A DNA stretch of 64,000 nucleotides from Branchiostoma floridae (GCF_000003815.2 NC_049984.1:21639825-21703824); one strand, 5' to 3'. Counted from the stretch's first letter, positions 21,641 through 33,406 are shown. A program made the numbers and translations. Notes: a model not told the origin generated them from the letters alone.

Positions 21641-23255
21641 ATGATGATGATGACTGGTTTATTCAAAACACATATAATATACATGACCCAGATAGCAGCC
21701 CTGAGGCTGAATTGATAGGAACATTTACATTTACAATTGCAATAAAATACAACATGTCATCATTAAAACCGGCATTCTACCGACTAACACCATTGAGCAA
21801 TCTAAAAACTATTCACACATAGTCATCGTTTAGCAGGGAAACCATATAGTTGATCGGGCTTCTCTTGAAACGAGTAGTGTTCGCTTTCAGAGTCTGGAGC
21901 CTGTTACTAGACCGAGTCTCTCTACCTGAGATCTCCCCACGGCATGGTGGTATTGTGAATCACATCCCCTGTAACTGGTAGTATGGCAACTTTTTTAACG
22001 ATAGTATCCTGCTTACATGTACAAAAGAAAACATTACACGGTATGACATTTTTGTTTCAATGACCAAATGTGAAGTAGGCAGGTCAATAAACTTTTCAAA
22101 GAAGTTGGTTGATAGAGGCAGAATGACATCTTATAACCATTGAAGAGTTTTGTGTAAAATGGTGTAAGAATTTGTTTACAATTCCTTTTACAAAGTCTTT
22201 TACAATTCCTTTGATTTGATTTCTTTGGTTGACTATTTTGCAACATCAATAGTGACTCCTGTCAGAAGTCCTTAGATGCTAACTTTCATTCCGTTTTATA
22301 ATTGATATATTTTTAAAAGTAAAATTTACATGTATGTGGATAAAGTATGCAAAATTAGATTAGTCCACAAGTAAACTGCAAGTTTTTGCAGAATGTATCA
22401 AAGGGTAAGACTTTGGACTAAAGTTGAGTTACCCTTATTGGCTTACTTATCTTTGATTGCTGTCTGTTCACACTTAGAATAGAAAAGTTTATAAAATATT
22501 GCCTGAAGGAATGTAAAGGCATGTCTATGTAAGCCCATTTGGGCTAGCTATATTGCTTACAATCTGTAGTTTTATTTACAAACCAGACAACTTTAGATCA
22601 TGGCAAATCAAGACAAACCCTTGCAAATAAAGTCGTGTCGCTTGTTTTTGTAGTGCTGCTTTATTTTTACAAACGTGTGCCCCTGTATTGTGTCAGACTG
22701 CACAAAGATAGCCTGGTTGAAATTCAACTGTCATTGTCATCTGTAAGGTACCTCCTCTTGTCTGAACTCGTCACTGGTAAAATAATACACCCGTCTAAAC
22801 CTGTAATATGCCTCCTCTGGTCAAATGACACCTGTCTTACCAGTAAGCTACCTTACCTGGTCTCATCTAGTCCCGTGTAGGTTTTGGCCCCCTGGCGGCT
22901 TGTTTGAGATTTGCAGGGGCCGATATAGTGTCAGATTTTGAAATGGAATATCTCAAAAAGGGCTTCACGGATCGTCGTGATTTTTGGTATGTAGATAGCT
23001 TAAGTGATGCTTCATATAGTTAAATATCAATTATGCGAATTGGTATCTAATTTGCATAATTAATCAAGAAATTGTCTAACCGGCTCTGTTCCATTGTAGG
23101 GCTATTGCAATATGTGACATAAGTAAATGAGATAGAGAAGAATATTGATAGAAAAACGTCATGTAAATAAAGACCCAATTTGCATAATTTATGAGAAAAT
23201 ACTATAAACCCATTGTGGCAAATGACAGGAATTTCATACATGTGGCATATGGAAG
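21641..23255. other. Non-coding, nothing assigned
   Basis: A short ATG/GAT microsatellite lies at 21633-21653. The block near 22890-23040 (CTGGCGGCTTGTTTGAG, then TTCACGGATCGTCGTGATTT) has the look of a dispersed repeat of invertebrate genomes, but I cannot name it. No gene is supported. Confidence 0.35.
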
Positions 23256-23259
23256 TTGA

Positions 23260-23445
23260 ATGGGCAGACATGTAGACATGTTGCAAAAGGAGATGGCGGA
23301 AAAGAAGCCTTGGCACGACATCGTGCAGCAACTCCTTAAGCTGGAGTTCACCGCCAGGTGGGAGTATGTTGCCTCCCTCAACGTGGATGGGAGGAGCAGG
23401 AGAGTGTTGCAAAGATACCCATGCTTTGCACGCCGTGCTTTGTAA
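23260..23445 (+). CDS. Candidate exon, 61 codons, unknown
   Basis: The frame reads MLQKEMAEKKPWHDIVQQLL, then KLEFTARWEYVASLNVDGRS and RRVLQRYPCF, helical with good amino-acid balance, up to a TAAGTT at 23443 that may derive from a splice donor. No family is recognised. A second piece at about 23721-23790 after TTCTTAG reads LQDELQRYAAPEDTEFLNKL and then stops. Both look like exons of one broken gene. Confidence 0.35.
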   Translation: MGRHVDMLQKEMAEKKPWHDIVQQLLKLEFTARWEYVASLNVDGRSRRVLQRYPCFARRAL

Positions 23446-24417
23446 GTTAAGAAATCATTCCCAATGTACTACAGTAACTAGCATTATATTCCATACCAAA
23501 GTATGGTTACGCATGCTCAAATGTTTGTGGAAATTACATTCTTGTGGTCCATCATTGTGTACAAGGTAATTCAGCAACATGCTAAACCAATAATAGTATT
23601 GCTTAACATTTTCCCTAAGAAAAACAAAATGTAATTACAACATTGAGATATGAATGTATTGGGCTTATTTAGGATGAAGTAATAAACATTTAAGTTTGAT
23701 TTGATGTTATATTTTCTTAGTTGCAAGATGAGCTCCAACGGTATGCAGCGCCAGAGGACACGGAGTTCCTGAACAAGCTCACGGAGAGGACATAGTCCTC
23801 TTTGCGGCTGACAACAAGATACTCAATAAGCGGCCAGCCATGGATGGATGGTCCTCAGGTATGTTAGCACAGTCCCTTCTCCACCATCTCCTCTACTGGC
23901 ACACTTTAGTCCTACAGGGACAAGAACTGCATGCCACGAGTATAGCAGGTGTGGCATGCCCAAAAATGCATCTCAGGCCTGCCATTGCCACAGAGTCCTG
24001 TCCCTTGCACTAGCCACAGCTAGGTACTCATTTACACCTGAGTTAAAGTAAGGAAAGTCATATTAAATGCCTTCCCAAGGGCACAAGATTGTTGACACAG
24101 CAGGAATTAGGACCTCATACCAGTAATATGTGTGTTTGTATCAATCAGTCATTCTTTAGTAGTTAAATCTGTTCTTTGTTTTCTTTACAACACTAAAAAT
24201 GCAATACAACTTTTACAGAAAGCCAGAAATTGAAAACTCCTATAATCCACTGAAAGAAAACTCATTAATCCATGATGCACCAAAGTTTTGGGGGCCTGTC
24301 ATTGAAAAGCATAGGACAGATGTGCTGTAACGTTAATTCTGTCCATCCGATCAGCGAATTTCAACTTCCGTAGTTTGCCAGACCATAAAAATCATTGTGC
24401 TGAATTTGCTTTTGCAG

Positions 24418-24556
24418 CACGAAGGTCATGAGTTCAAATATCTCCTGGTCCTTGAAGACATCGCGTCCTCCACCACAAATCTTTGGCCTCTGAGAACGAC
24501 TGGTTTAGACGAAATTGGCGACATATTGGTCAAGGCATATGGATCACCAAAAACAG
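24418..24556 (+). CDS. Integrase-core-like exon 1
   Basis: Between TTTTGCAG and a GTAAGG donor, the exon reads HEGHEFKYLLVLEDIASSTT, NLWPLRTTGLDEIGDILVKA and YGSPKT. The 'KYLLVxxDxASxxxxxxPL' pattern with a following helix fits a retroviral/transposon integrase (rve) core beta-sheet; the residue at the first catalytic Asp position would be the D of LVLED. It ends in phase 1 and matches the phase of 25366-25466. It is more similar in style to gypsy/Ginger-type cores than to MULE. Confidence 0.55.
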
Positions 24557-25080
24557 GTAAGGCTCGATTTATTAGCCTGGATACCATACCCCATCCAGAT
24601 CTCCAAAATATTCCCACACAAATAATGCCGCCACTTAGGGCTTGTGATTGTGTCGTTCACCGCTCTCAATACAATTTGCGCAAAATCCCTGTAAAGCTTT
24701 CCCTAATATTAGTAATAACATGACCATAATTATCATCACAAGCGGTGCTGTACGCATGATAACAGGCTGCCTGTGTGCCCCAGCTAATCCACTAGGAGTG
24801 CAGACTGACACATAAGTCACATAATCTGAATCATAACACATAAGTCACATAATCTGCATCTCTTCCGCAAACATGGCGGTCGAACACAGTTCCAAATTCT
24901 GTTGTTTTGAACCAATGTGGCAGATAACCATTGATGATGGGATCGGTTGTGCCCTGAAGAGGCACAGTCGCGCTTGGCATGTGGAACTTATCATAGCAGC
25001 GCTGAGACCAAGGAGGTTGAAAGGGGTTGTAGTCAAGTTAGGGATCGATCGGGGGAAAAGCAAGAGACATGCAATAAGTC

Positions 25081-25288
25081 ACACACAAATCACGCACACA
25101 CAAATCACGCACACACACACACACACCAGAGCAAGTCAGCACTGGAAAACCAGTGCTGACGAACATTCAGCACTGGAAATCCAGTGCTGAAACCATCTCC
25201 AGCACTGGGTTCCAGTGCTGAAAAAGGAGGGTGAGGTTTTCGTAGTTTTGCCACACCACACACACGCACGCACGCGCACACACAGGCA

Positions 25289-25327
<39 letters not shown>
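25081..25327. repeat. CA microsatellites around a triple-hairpin block
   Basis: CA-rich tracts at 25081-25126 and 25257-25327 flank a 90-bp block with three short palindromes. The tracts lie inside the intron of the integrase-like gene. Confidence 0.9.
25137..25220. repeat. Three tandem hairpins with the same 9-bp stem
   Basis: CAGCACTGG and its complement CCAGTGCTG form perfect 9-bp stems with loops AAAA (25137-25158), AAAT (25168-25189) and GTT (25200-25220). Starts are 31-32 bp apart. No known RNA family is recognised. Confidence 0.92.
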
Positions 25328-25332
<5 letters not shown>

Positions 25333-25365
25333 ACAATTTTCTTACATTTTCCTTTTTTATTTCAG

Positions 25366-25466
25366 CTGGGCCACCAGAAGTCCTGCCCAAAAGAGGGGAT
25401 GTAAGAGGAGCCGAGGTTCTTGCAGATAGGCTGAGTGGAAGTCTTAACTGCCGCAACAACTTTTAA
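25366..25466 (+). CDS. Integrase-core-like exon 2 (terminal)
   Basis: After TTTCAG, two bases complete the codon of the exon at 24418-24556. The joined reading gives AGPPEVLPKRGDVRGAEVLA, then DRLSGSLNC and a stop. Integrase cores continue as 'GxPxxLxSDxGxEFxxxxV': the GPPEVL is kept, but the second catalytic Asp is not evident (PKRGD). The product would be an inactive or heavily diverged core. The 809-bp intron holds the CA repeats and hairpins. Confidence 0.5.
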
Positions 25467-25527
25467 GTTTTTAAATGTGTCATGTAAAAAATAAAATCCG
25501 AAAATAAAAGGGTGATATATCCCAAAT

Positions 25528-25640
25528 GTGCTCTATCCTAAAAGCGCTTTTAGGATAGAAGCACTTCTGGAATAGGCCTGCATCCTAAATGCGCTTCTAT
25601 TCTAAAAGCGCTCTAAACCAGAGCGCATTCAGGATATCCC
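25528..25640. repeat. Partial copy of foldback element
   Basis: The block begins with the palindrome CTAAAAGCGCTTTTAGGATA and has repeated ATCCTAAA and GCGCTTCTAT words like the arms of the element at 29383-30335. Sequence to about 25760 (TCGCGA-rich) also resembles the interior of that element near 29770-29870. Only one arm is present. Confidence 0.7.
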
Positions 25641-26074
25641 AGACTCGCTTCTTTGTCGCCGTCAATCATGTTGATTGACAGGACCACAAGCGGCGATTAT
25701 TTACGCCCAGTTTTCCAAATTTGGTTCCACCTCGCGATCGCGAGACGTCGCGAGAGTCTACTTGCGAGAGTTTAAAAAGTTCGACAAAACTTCTCTTGCG
25801 CTGAATGCTGGCTGATGTTGTGCGAATTCCACGTGCACCAACGCAAGTAAGGTCCTTTTTTGTGGTCTTGTTGTTTTAACTTTTGTACATTTCCTGTGAA
25901 CCATTTGTGTATGATGCTTATGACTGCCTCTCGCAGAAGTCAGAATGGAGCTTGGAAATTTGAGTGTTTCTCTTAGACGATCGATATTCATGTTTTGAAT
26001 AGGGGGAGGGGGGCGGAGGCAATCTTAAACACTACTCTACATCCAACTACAAGTTTTGTTTTTTTGTTTTCAAG

Positions 26075-28197
26075 TGCCAATCAGTAAAGCAGAGGCTGCT
26101 GCCCTGCAATACTACCTGGACAGGGATAAACAAAGGCCCGGTGGCACCGACTGGGGGCATGAGGTTTTCAGGACACTGTCAGCCCAGGAACATAACAATG
26201 TTCCATTTGGCCTCAAGGATTCAAGTGTGGAGTCCAAACGCCAGACCCTGAACTTCCAGCGCAAGGCCAGGAGCTACTCCAATGTGGAGGGGAAGCTCCA
26301 CAAGAATGGTAAACTTGTTATGATTCAGGAGGACTTCAAAGACATCATGCGTGTTTATCATGATGCCGCCTCACACCCGGGCATCACAGTAGTGAAGCGA
26401 AAGGTAACGCTTAATAGCTTAATTGCTCCTCTCTAAAACCTGCAGTTCTCCTCCCAGCTTACAGAGTCAGACACAGATTCCAGTGACCTTGAAGTTGCTC
26501 CTGCTGCTTTTTCCACTGATCTGTTGTAAGAAAACTGAGCTGACTATTTTACTTAACATTTATTTGGTCTTATTTGCTATATACAACTAACCTCACTCAG
26601 CTTGCTTATTTTGTTTCCTTTTACAACTATATGACAGAAGATAATTGCTATACATTTGTATATCTGTCATCCTACTGAATGCCATTTCCATACATTGCTT
26701 ACTGTATTTGCAAGCAATGAGCGAATGAGTTACCAGATTTAAAATGTTTGTTTGTTTGTAATGCACTTGTACTTCATATTCTGAAGAAAAAGGGCACAGT
26801 TTTGAGTTTATTCATGTCTTTTTACCATTGTTACTGGTCACTCCACGTTCACCCATGTCTTACATGCATTCTTGGCTTTAGGTTTGGGGAATGTGAGGTG
26901 AACAAGCTGAAAGGTTATTTCACTGCGGTGAAGCCATATCTTCAGAGCCTTGCAGGAGGACAGGTATGTTTTGAAAGAAAATATGCCTTCCAAGTCATAC
27001 ATTTTCTTTACTAATTTTAAAAATATAAGGTGGGCAGACTGCATTCAATATTACTAACACATTATTGGCACAACCCAAATACAGAATCTTTTTTTGCAAA
27101 ATGACAACGAGAGGCATCTTTCACTCATTTTTATTTTAGATCCCAGACAACGAGAGGCATAGCCTCTTCTTCGGGCGAGAGGAGAATGGATGGTCCACCA
27201 GAAGTAAGTAAATGTTCTCATTATTATAGAGAATGCTGTATGCACTTTAACTTATCTGCAATCCTTGTAGTGTAATCAGACAGATACATATAGGAAAATT
27301 ATAATACACACTAAGATACGTGTTTTCTGTATCTTTTCCTGAGCAGAAAACTCAGTTGGCTTGTGTGATGCATGGTCAATGTACATGTCTCTCTCTAATT
27401 TGTACATACAGCTCTAACTCATTGAAACCTTGTCCTTCACTATAGAAAAACTGTGGGATGTGCATCACTCAGGGGCCTTCACAGAGGACCAAGTGGACAA
27501 GTGGACAAGTGGGTGATTGAAGAGGTGGATATTCCTCTTCAGTACGAAATGGTAAGACGTTGTTGTAGCCGTCAGGAACAGACAACAGACCCTGATCCTG
27601 CATTTGAAGCCTAATAGACTCATTATATACAGATATATGCTGTGCTTGCATATGGTTTAACTTTATTTTGCAGTTTTTGCTAGGCAAGTTACAAGGAACT
27701 GTTGAACACCACAAATTTGCTGAAAATTTATGAATTTCTGATCATCATCACTATCCTTGGGGTTTTTATTACTATTTCACTTCTCCTTGAGTGCTAGTTG
27801 AGTACGTCACCCATCGGTAATAGCCCATCAACTTCTGCTCATGTGCATGTAAGATTGACTAAGGTTGAACAAAGATTTTTATTCATTGCAAAACTATTAG
27901 GCCGTACTCTGTATGTTACAATGTATGTAATCTTTGAATCATACAACTAAATCCCTCTTCTAATCCAAATAAGATATGCAACTTAGCTGCCTATTACATA
28001 TTACAGTGCATGTGAGGATAATGTTGAAAGAGAGAAAACTTATTTTAACAACCTCCTTCTTTTGGCTACAGCGGTTGGAGTGTGGTGTGATGGTAGTGCT
28101 TCCTGAAGCCTTGGCTGCAATCTACCAGCTGCACAAAGGCACAGCCAGCCTACAAGAGGCTAGGGATTGTGTCCGGAAAGCAGGAGTTCGTGATTAG
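26075..28197 (+). CDS. Six-exon gene model, one frameshift, unknown family
   Basis: Exons 26075-26403, 26446-26525, 26882-26963, 27140-27203, 27446-27551 and 28072-28197 all have GT/AG borders, and every junction keeps one frame. The reading includes RPGGTDWGHEVFRTLSAQEH, GKLVMIQEDFKDIMRVYHDA and SHPGITVVKRK (like the zinc-binding region before a retroviral integrase, with no clear Cys pair), a short acidic exon (TESDTDSSDLEV), NKLKGYFTAVKPYLQSLAGG, RHSLFFGREENGWSTR, LWDVHHSGAFTEDQVDKW and GVMVVLPEALAAIYQLHKGT to TAG. The fifth exon has an extra tandem GTGGACAA copy that shifts the frame. The function is unknown. Confidence 0.6.
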
Positions 28198-28219
28198 TTC
28201 GTGGGAGTAGACTAGAGTT

Positions 28220-28481
28220 GAACTTAGACCTGTTACTGGTCTGTAAGATAATACTATTTTCTGTCTAGTGCTGTTTTATCATCTTGGCTGTTTACAAAAT
28301 GTCACCCACATATGTAAGATGTTGACTTCATTTTTAGTTCTTGATGGCAATCAAAAACGAACTTAGACCTGTTACTGGTCTGTAAGATAATACTATTTTC
28401 TGTCTAGTGCTGTTTACAAAATGTCACCCACATATGTAAGATGTTGACATCATTTTTAGTTCTTGATGGCAATCAAAAACG
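28220..28481. repeat. Tandem duplication, 139 bp and 123 bp
   Basis: Copy 1 (28220-28358) and copy 2 (28359-28481) start GAACTTAGACCTGTTACTGG and end CAATCAAAAACG. Copy 2 lacks about 16 bases of copy 1 (TTATCATCTTGGCTG region). It lies directly after the stop codon of the six-exon gene, in its likely 3' UTR. Confidence 0.95.
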
Positions 28482-29270
28482 TGCACATAAAAAGTGCAGT
28501 CAGGAGCTTATATTCTTACACACGTGAGCTTATATTCTTACAGACATGAGATATTCTTACACACAATATTTTTGTATGACATGTTTCACAAGTTAGATTT
28601 CATGGAGCAAAATGCTCATTCATCTGGAAAGAGTGCCCTTGTGTTCAGAGCATTTTCAGAGTAGAGTAGTGTTAACCTTTGATGCAGGAGGAGCTGCGGG
28701 TATGTTGAAAGTATGTTGTACAATTGTCTTGTTGACAAATGTTCAACTATCTGGTTGAACCTAAACATACTATTTTGAAGGTTTATTAAAATTTTGAAAT
28801 GATATTGGTTAAGTCATTTATCTAACACATCTTGTTTCTGAAATAAAATTAGATTATATATATCTGTAACAATCCTTTTAGTTAGTGACAAAATTTCTCA
28901 AAACCCTGTCGTACTGTATATTAATAACTTTTATTTCTCTTTCTTGGCTAGATCTATTTATTATATTAGGCAAAGAAAAGATGACAAATCTTATAATAAA
29001 AGTTATCTTTATTGCAACTTAATGCACAGAGGTAATTGCTCACTGCTGAATACGATATGTATACAGTGTACACAGATAATGGGAAATTTATCAAACTTAA
29101 TTCCATGCAGATTAAACACTATTTTGTCCTTTTGATTGCAACTATATGATTTTCATCAATCTAATTGTGCAAGGAAAACATGTACACAGAAAGCACTTCT
29201 CAATACTGCATCCCAAGATGTACTACAAAATGTACCATAAAACATGACTGTCAGTGAAAACGTTCAGCTG
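28482..29270. other. Non-coding 3' flank
   Basis: The stretch is AT-rich with no supported gene. A small repeat of TGAGCTTATATTCTTACA is present near 28505-28550. Confidence 0.4.
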
Positions 29271-29382
29271 CACATTGATCAATTTCCCAAGCCATTCAGT
29301 TCCCAGGTTCTATTCTATCGCAAAACCGCTTCTTGGATAGAAGCAGATGTTCGTCTAACATTAAAAAGAAAATTAGATTGTT

Positions 29383-30335
29383 GTCTATCCTATAAAAAGC
29401 GCTTCTGGGATAAAATGTGCTTCTATCCTAAAAGCGCTACTGGGATATCCGGAACACGTCGCAAGCGAAGGAGCACATTCTGGATATCTTAAAAGCGCTT
29501 TTGGGATAGAAGCACATTTGGGATAGATCTGCATCCAAAATGTTCTTCTATCCTAAAAGCGCTTCTAGGATATCCAGAACACGTCGCAAGCGAAGGAGCG
29601 CATTATGGATATCCTGAATGCGCTTCTGTCGAAGGAGGCCGACATCTGTCTTCTCCTGTGCAGGGTGACTTTGTTAATGGTTTGCTGATTTTTAGCTTCT
29701 GGTTTTGTTTCGAACTATCGAACCGGAGATAGCGATACTACCTCGGTGTGTGGGGTCCATGCAGTCAACACGTCGCGAGAAAATGGCAGCGGTAACTTCC
29801 GGTGATTGTTTACACCTGTCCAAAGTTTCCATATTAAGTTCGACCTCGCGACACCTGCCGTAATCTACATGATCGAAATCCGCAGTTTATAAAGCAACCG
29901 CTGAACCTAGATTTTACGTGATTATGGGAGGGTTAGACCGGCCCACGTAGTCCCCCAAAATGATTTGGTTTGTGCAAACTACGTTAATTTGGTGTAAGTA
30001 TATGTGATCATCTATCACAATCAAACCCGGAAGTGACCGCGTGGGGAGAACAAAGATGGCGGCCTTTTGACTACAAAAAATCACATGCAAGATAGTCTCC
30101 GCCTCCTAAGACACTAAGCTCCTCCCACAAGTGCACGTTCTGGATAAACACGTCGGCTTATCCTGAATGCGCTCCGACAGAAGCGCATTCAGGATATCCA
30201 GAATGCGCTCCTCGCTTGCGACGTGTTCTGGATATCCTAGAAGCGCTTTTAGGATAGAAGCACATTTTGGATGCCGGTCTATCCTAAAAGCGCTTCTATC
30301 CTAAAAGCGCTTTTAGGATAGACGACATTCTAGGA
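29383..30335. mobile_element. Foldback-type element with long inverted arms
   Basis: The segment 29531-29631 is the inverted complement of 30175-30274 with only about three differences. Outside these arms, further inverted words built on CTATCCTAAAAGCGCTT extend both ways. The 540-bp centre has no open gene; it contains TCGCGA-rich and CAAAGATGGCGGCC sequence. There is no transposase, so it would be non-autonomous. Foldback (Galileo/TFB-like) and MITE elements share this plan. A partial copy is at 25528. Confidence 0.85.
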
Positions 30336-31020
30336 TGTAACAAGGGTTTCCTTTTCCCCAAGTCTGCAGTTATCAATCCCTTAATCTGATGTTTGCATTT
30401 AGTAATTTTAATTTGAACAAAAAGATATAGAGGGTTGCCTTTTACTAGAAAGTTTCCCAACCATAGATATATTTCAAGAAATGATATATTATCAGCTTCC
30501 TCATTACATTTCAATTCTAAATGGGAAGTTGAATATTATGTAAGGTATCTACCAGACAATTGTATGTGTGTTGAAGTATGAACTCCACTTTTAAACACAT
30601 GATAAATGATCTTACAAGTTGTTCCTGTTACTTGCTGTTCTTCCTGTTCTGTACTAGGGGTACAGAGTTACATATTAGACAGTCTTTTACCCCAATAGTC
30701 AGGTTCGATTATTTGATGAAAGTTGAAACAATACCATATCAAATCAAAACTATGCAAAACTAGAGCCACAATCAGTATGTCATTATGTCTGTAAATTTTT
30801 GTGGTATCCTGTGGTTAATTCTTAGATGAAACAAGTCACTTTGCCATTGAAGATCAGACTGATGCTCCAGACTTTCATACATATTTTGACATTCAATACT
30901 ACGTAAATTTTGTTTTTAATGGTCCATTTCTGTCAATTGGGGGGGGGGGGGCGGTAGTTGAGAGAAGTATATTAAATAGGGTACATTTGCTTTATAAACA
31001 TTCTTTAATTGTTTTCAGGC
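30336..31020. other. Non-coding, G13 tract
   Basis: No gene is supported. A run of about thirteen G lies near 30940. The stretch ends in TTTTCAG at the exon starting 31019. Confidence 0.4.
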
Positions 31021-32005
31021 ATTTGTGAGAATGGATACCTGCGTCAGTTCAAGAGAGAGGCAGTAGTGTCACTGGCCAGCAGAACAACACTTTGTTTCCT
31101 TGATGATCTCAACACGCTTTAATCCCTGGTTTACAGATCGAGGCGGACCTGGTGACCAATCAGCTCTCCCTGATGCTGTGGAACTGTGTCCTGGAGCCGA
31201 TGCTGGAGGACCTGAGACCGGACTACCTAGGGAACAAGAACGACACTGGGCTCCACAGCATTCCGGATGGTGTTCGAGAAGTACAACGCACGGTAAATAC
31301 TAGTTCATGATGTACTCAGAATGATAAAGGGGTAGCATGGACAATATATTTCATCTCTAACTGTAGTATTTATGAAATATAATCGATAAAAAAAAAACTA
31401 TAATTAGCTAAAACTACAAATAACCACAACTACTAACCCCAAAAATTCTCCAAACTTTCCTAATTTGATTCCTATATGTACCGAGTATTGTTTGCAATAT
31501 TATGTCAAAATCAAAGACATCTTCACCATTCAAACAGAATTATAAAAAGACGGATACAATCTTACATATATATGCACAACTTTCCCCACAGGCACACATG
31601 AACACAGTCCATCCCTTGAATTAGATGAGCAGATGGCGGCTCTGTACAGAGATATTGAAGACGCCATCAAAGGTACGTACATATCATTAGAGTTGACCAA
31701 TACACATTCATCAAATAACCGCATACGACGTTGACATGGGGTCCATTAACAATCAGCTATTATTCTGTAAGTAACAAAAAGATATATTGCTAACACTCAG
31801 CAGCTACAACAACGTATACCGGCAGGAATACGTAATGAGATTATCAACAAACTTGAGACTGATTTCTTGGTGAACAAGTATTGGTGTACCCTTCCTTGTG
31901 ACATAACAGATGAGAAGGCAAGTGTAGCTTTACTGGAGAAGGTTCTTCTATACTTTGTTAACCTGAGGTGCCAAGCATTTGCTAATAATGCTTACAAAGA
32001 AACAT
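31019..32005 (+). pseudogene. Exon cluster of a multi-copy gene
   Basis: Exon 31019-31121 reads GICENGYLRQFKREAVVSLA, then SRTTLCFLDDLNTL-stop; its core matches 6941-7010. Exon 31137-31290 (donor GTAAAT) reads IEADLVTNQLSLMLWNCVLE and PMLEDLRPDYLGNK in one frame, with a Gly/Pro-rich alternative frame whose phase fits the next exon. Exon 31594-31672 reads EHSPSLELDEQMAALYRDIE. A terminal piece at 31801-32005 reads GIRNEIINKLETDFLVNKYW then LPCDITDEKASVALLEKVLL. Splice borders are good, but phases disagree and a stop interrupts the first exon. The family is unknown. Confidence 0.45.
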
Positions 32006-32696
32006 AAATACAATGTTATTTCTATTTTAACCCTCTTGATCTGTGTCATTAAATTGATATGGCCAAGGAGGTATACGTACCACAGATACAGCGACAATGT
32101 CAAGTATTCCATACATAACTTCCACACACAGGACTTTAACCAGGAAATCATGAAATAAAGTGCATTGAAAATCACAGCTCTGAAGCCTCTGAGTACGGTT
32201 GGCACAAGGTGGCTTGGCCACACACAGACAGCACTTAGTGTGGTGGACGGAAGTTATGTAGCAATTATCACACACATAGAACAGGTAGTGCAAACTGGCA
32301 CTGGGGACAGCAAACCCAAGACTGAAGGTCTGCTACTGACTTTGAAGTCACTTAAAGTTTGTTATATTTGTGCAGAAAGCCACATGGCAATGCTAACATA
32401 CTTCTATACTACCAAAACCATATATCCGCTGTAACCGGACCACTATTCAAATGTTAAAGCCTTGAATAAAAAAGAAGAAACCCTATAGCAGGGTCCTCCA
32501 GAATATGATTTGAATTAAACAAAGCTATGGGATTCAAGTACAGGTGTGACCGCACAATGCGAACTTCCACGGGGCACCAAACAAGTATCAGACATAATCA
32601 GAAAAAATAAGGGTATGCAGCTGGACGATCCTGTTTTCCGAGCCATGAAAGTTCAAGAATCTGATTCTGCAGATAAGTTTGATAGTCTTGGGCCAT

Positions 32697-32818
32697 AGGA
32701 CAGAACATGTGGTGTCCTGTGCGACCTGTTCCTGATGATGAAGGAATACCTACAATCTGTACCACAGGACAGAACAGGTGGTGTCCTGTGAGACCTGTTC
32801 CTGATGATGAAGGAATAC
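32697..32818. repeat. 69-bp tandem duplication with internal inverted words
   Basis: AGGACAGAACA...GAAGGAATAC occurs at 32697-32749 and 32766-32818 with three substitutions, at a 69-bp (23-codon) period. Within copy 2, GAACAGGT and ACCTGTTC can pair as a hairpin stem. The minus-strand frame shows the matching 23-residue repeat but no recognised protein. Confidence 0.9.
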
Positions 32819-32923
32819 TTTTTCCACTCCAGAGCTGCAAAGAGGGCTAAACGAAGTGAGAGACAGAATGGCAGCAAGGACGTACAGTGGAAAATGTGAG
32901 GAACAAACTCGTGCAGGCTGCAT

Positions 32924-33264
32924 GTGCAGAGAGATGTGTTGTTGTTTTTTTATGTACTGGAGACGATGGCTGATGTTCAAGACAGTTGCTTCAGACAAAC
33001 CATTGAACAAATTGAGTGGATGAAAGGTCTGCTTGCCCATGAAGGATGGGGCTGGCCAGTGGTGAAGTTGCCCCGGAACACCTCTGAAGCCTGTACAAGT
33101 TCAAACCGTTTTATGATTATTTTCACAACTTCAGAATTCATGGCGATCATAGAGGAAAGGAGCGCGGACGACGCTAAGTTCCAGAGGGAAGTAGAGGGAG
33201 CCATAAATACCAAGGCCAACAGCGTGCGTGGCCACAGCAAGGATAAGCTAAAGAAAGACAACTA
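32924..33264 (+). CDS. Candidate exon, unknown
   Basis: The frame reads MADVQDSCFRQTIEQIEWMK, GLLAHEGWGWPVVKLPRNTS and ADDAKFQREVEGAINTKANS with a Lys-rich end and TAA. It is open for 113 codons. The piece from 33140 looks coding (charged helix), but I recognise no family. The AAA+-like exon follows 150 bp later. Confidence 0.3.
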
Positions 33265-33406
33265 AGACGCTAAGTCTTTTTTGTTTTGTTTTATTCACAC
33301 GATACATAAACACGGACAGCACATAAATAGTTTGTTGCTATTCCTATGTCTTTATAAACCGACCCTATGTATGTACTGTGTAAAACATTCCATTGTGATT
33401 ATTGCT

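Noticed and set aside
21209-21715. 168-codon frame CTRPRWGFR repeat
   Set aside because: It is one of three open frames through the 27-bp array. Trp/Arg-rich repeats with a poly-Met tail from the ATG microsatellite look non-coding.
25137-25220. CRISPR-like array
   Set aside because: Three short palindromes at 31-bp spacing superficially resemble repeats and spacers, but the genome is eukaryotic, the spacers are about 10 bp and no Cas gene exists.
25105-25326. Cys-Val repeat frames (MCVCVC...)
   Set aside because: They are translations of the CA microsatellite on the minus strand.
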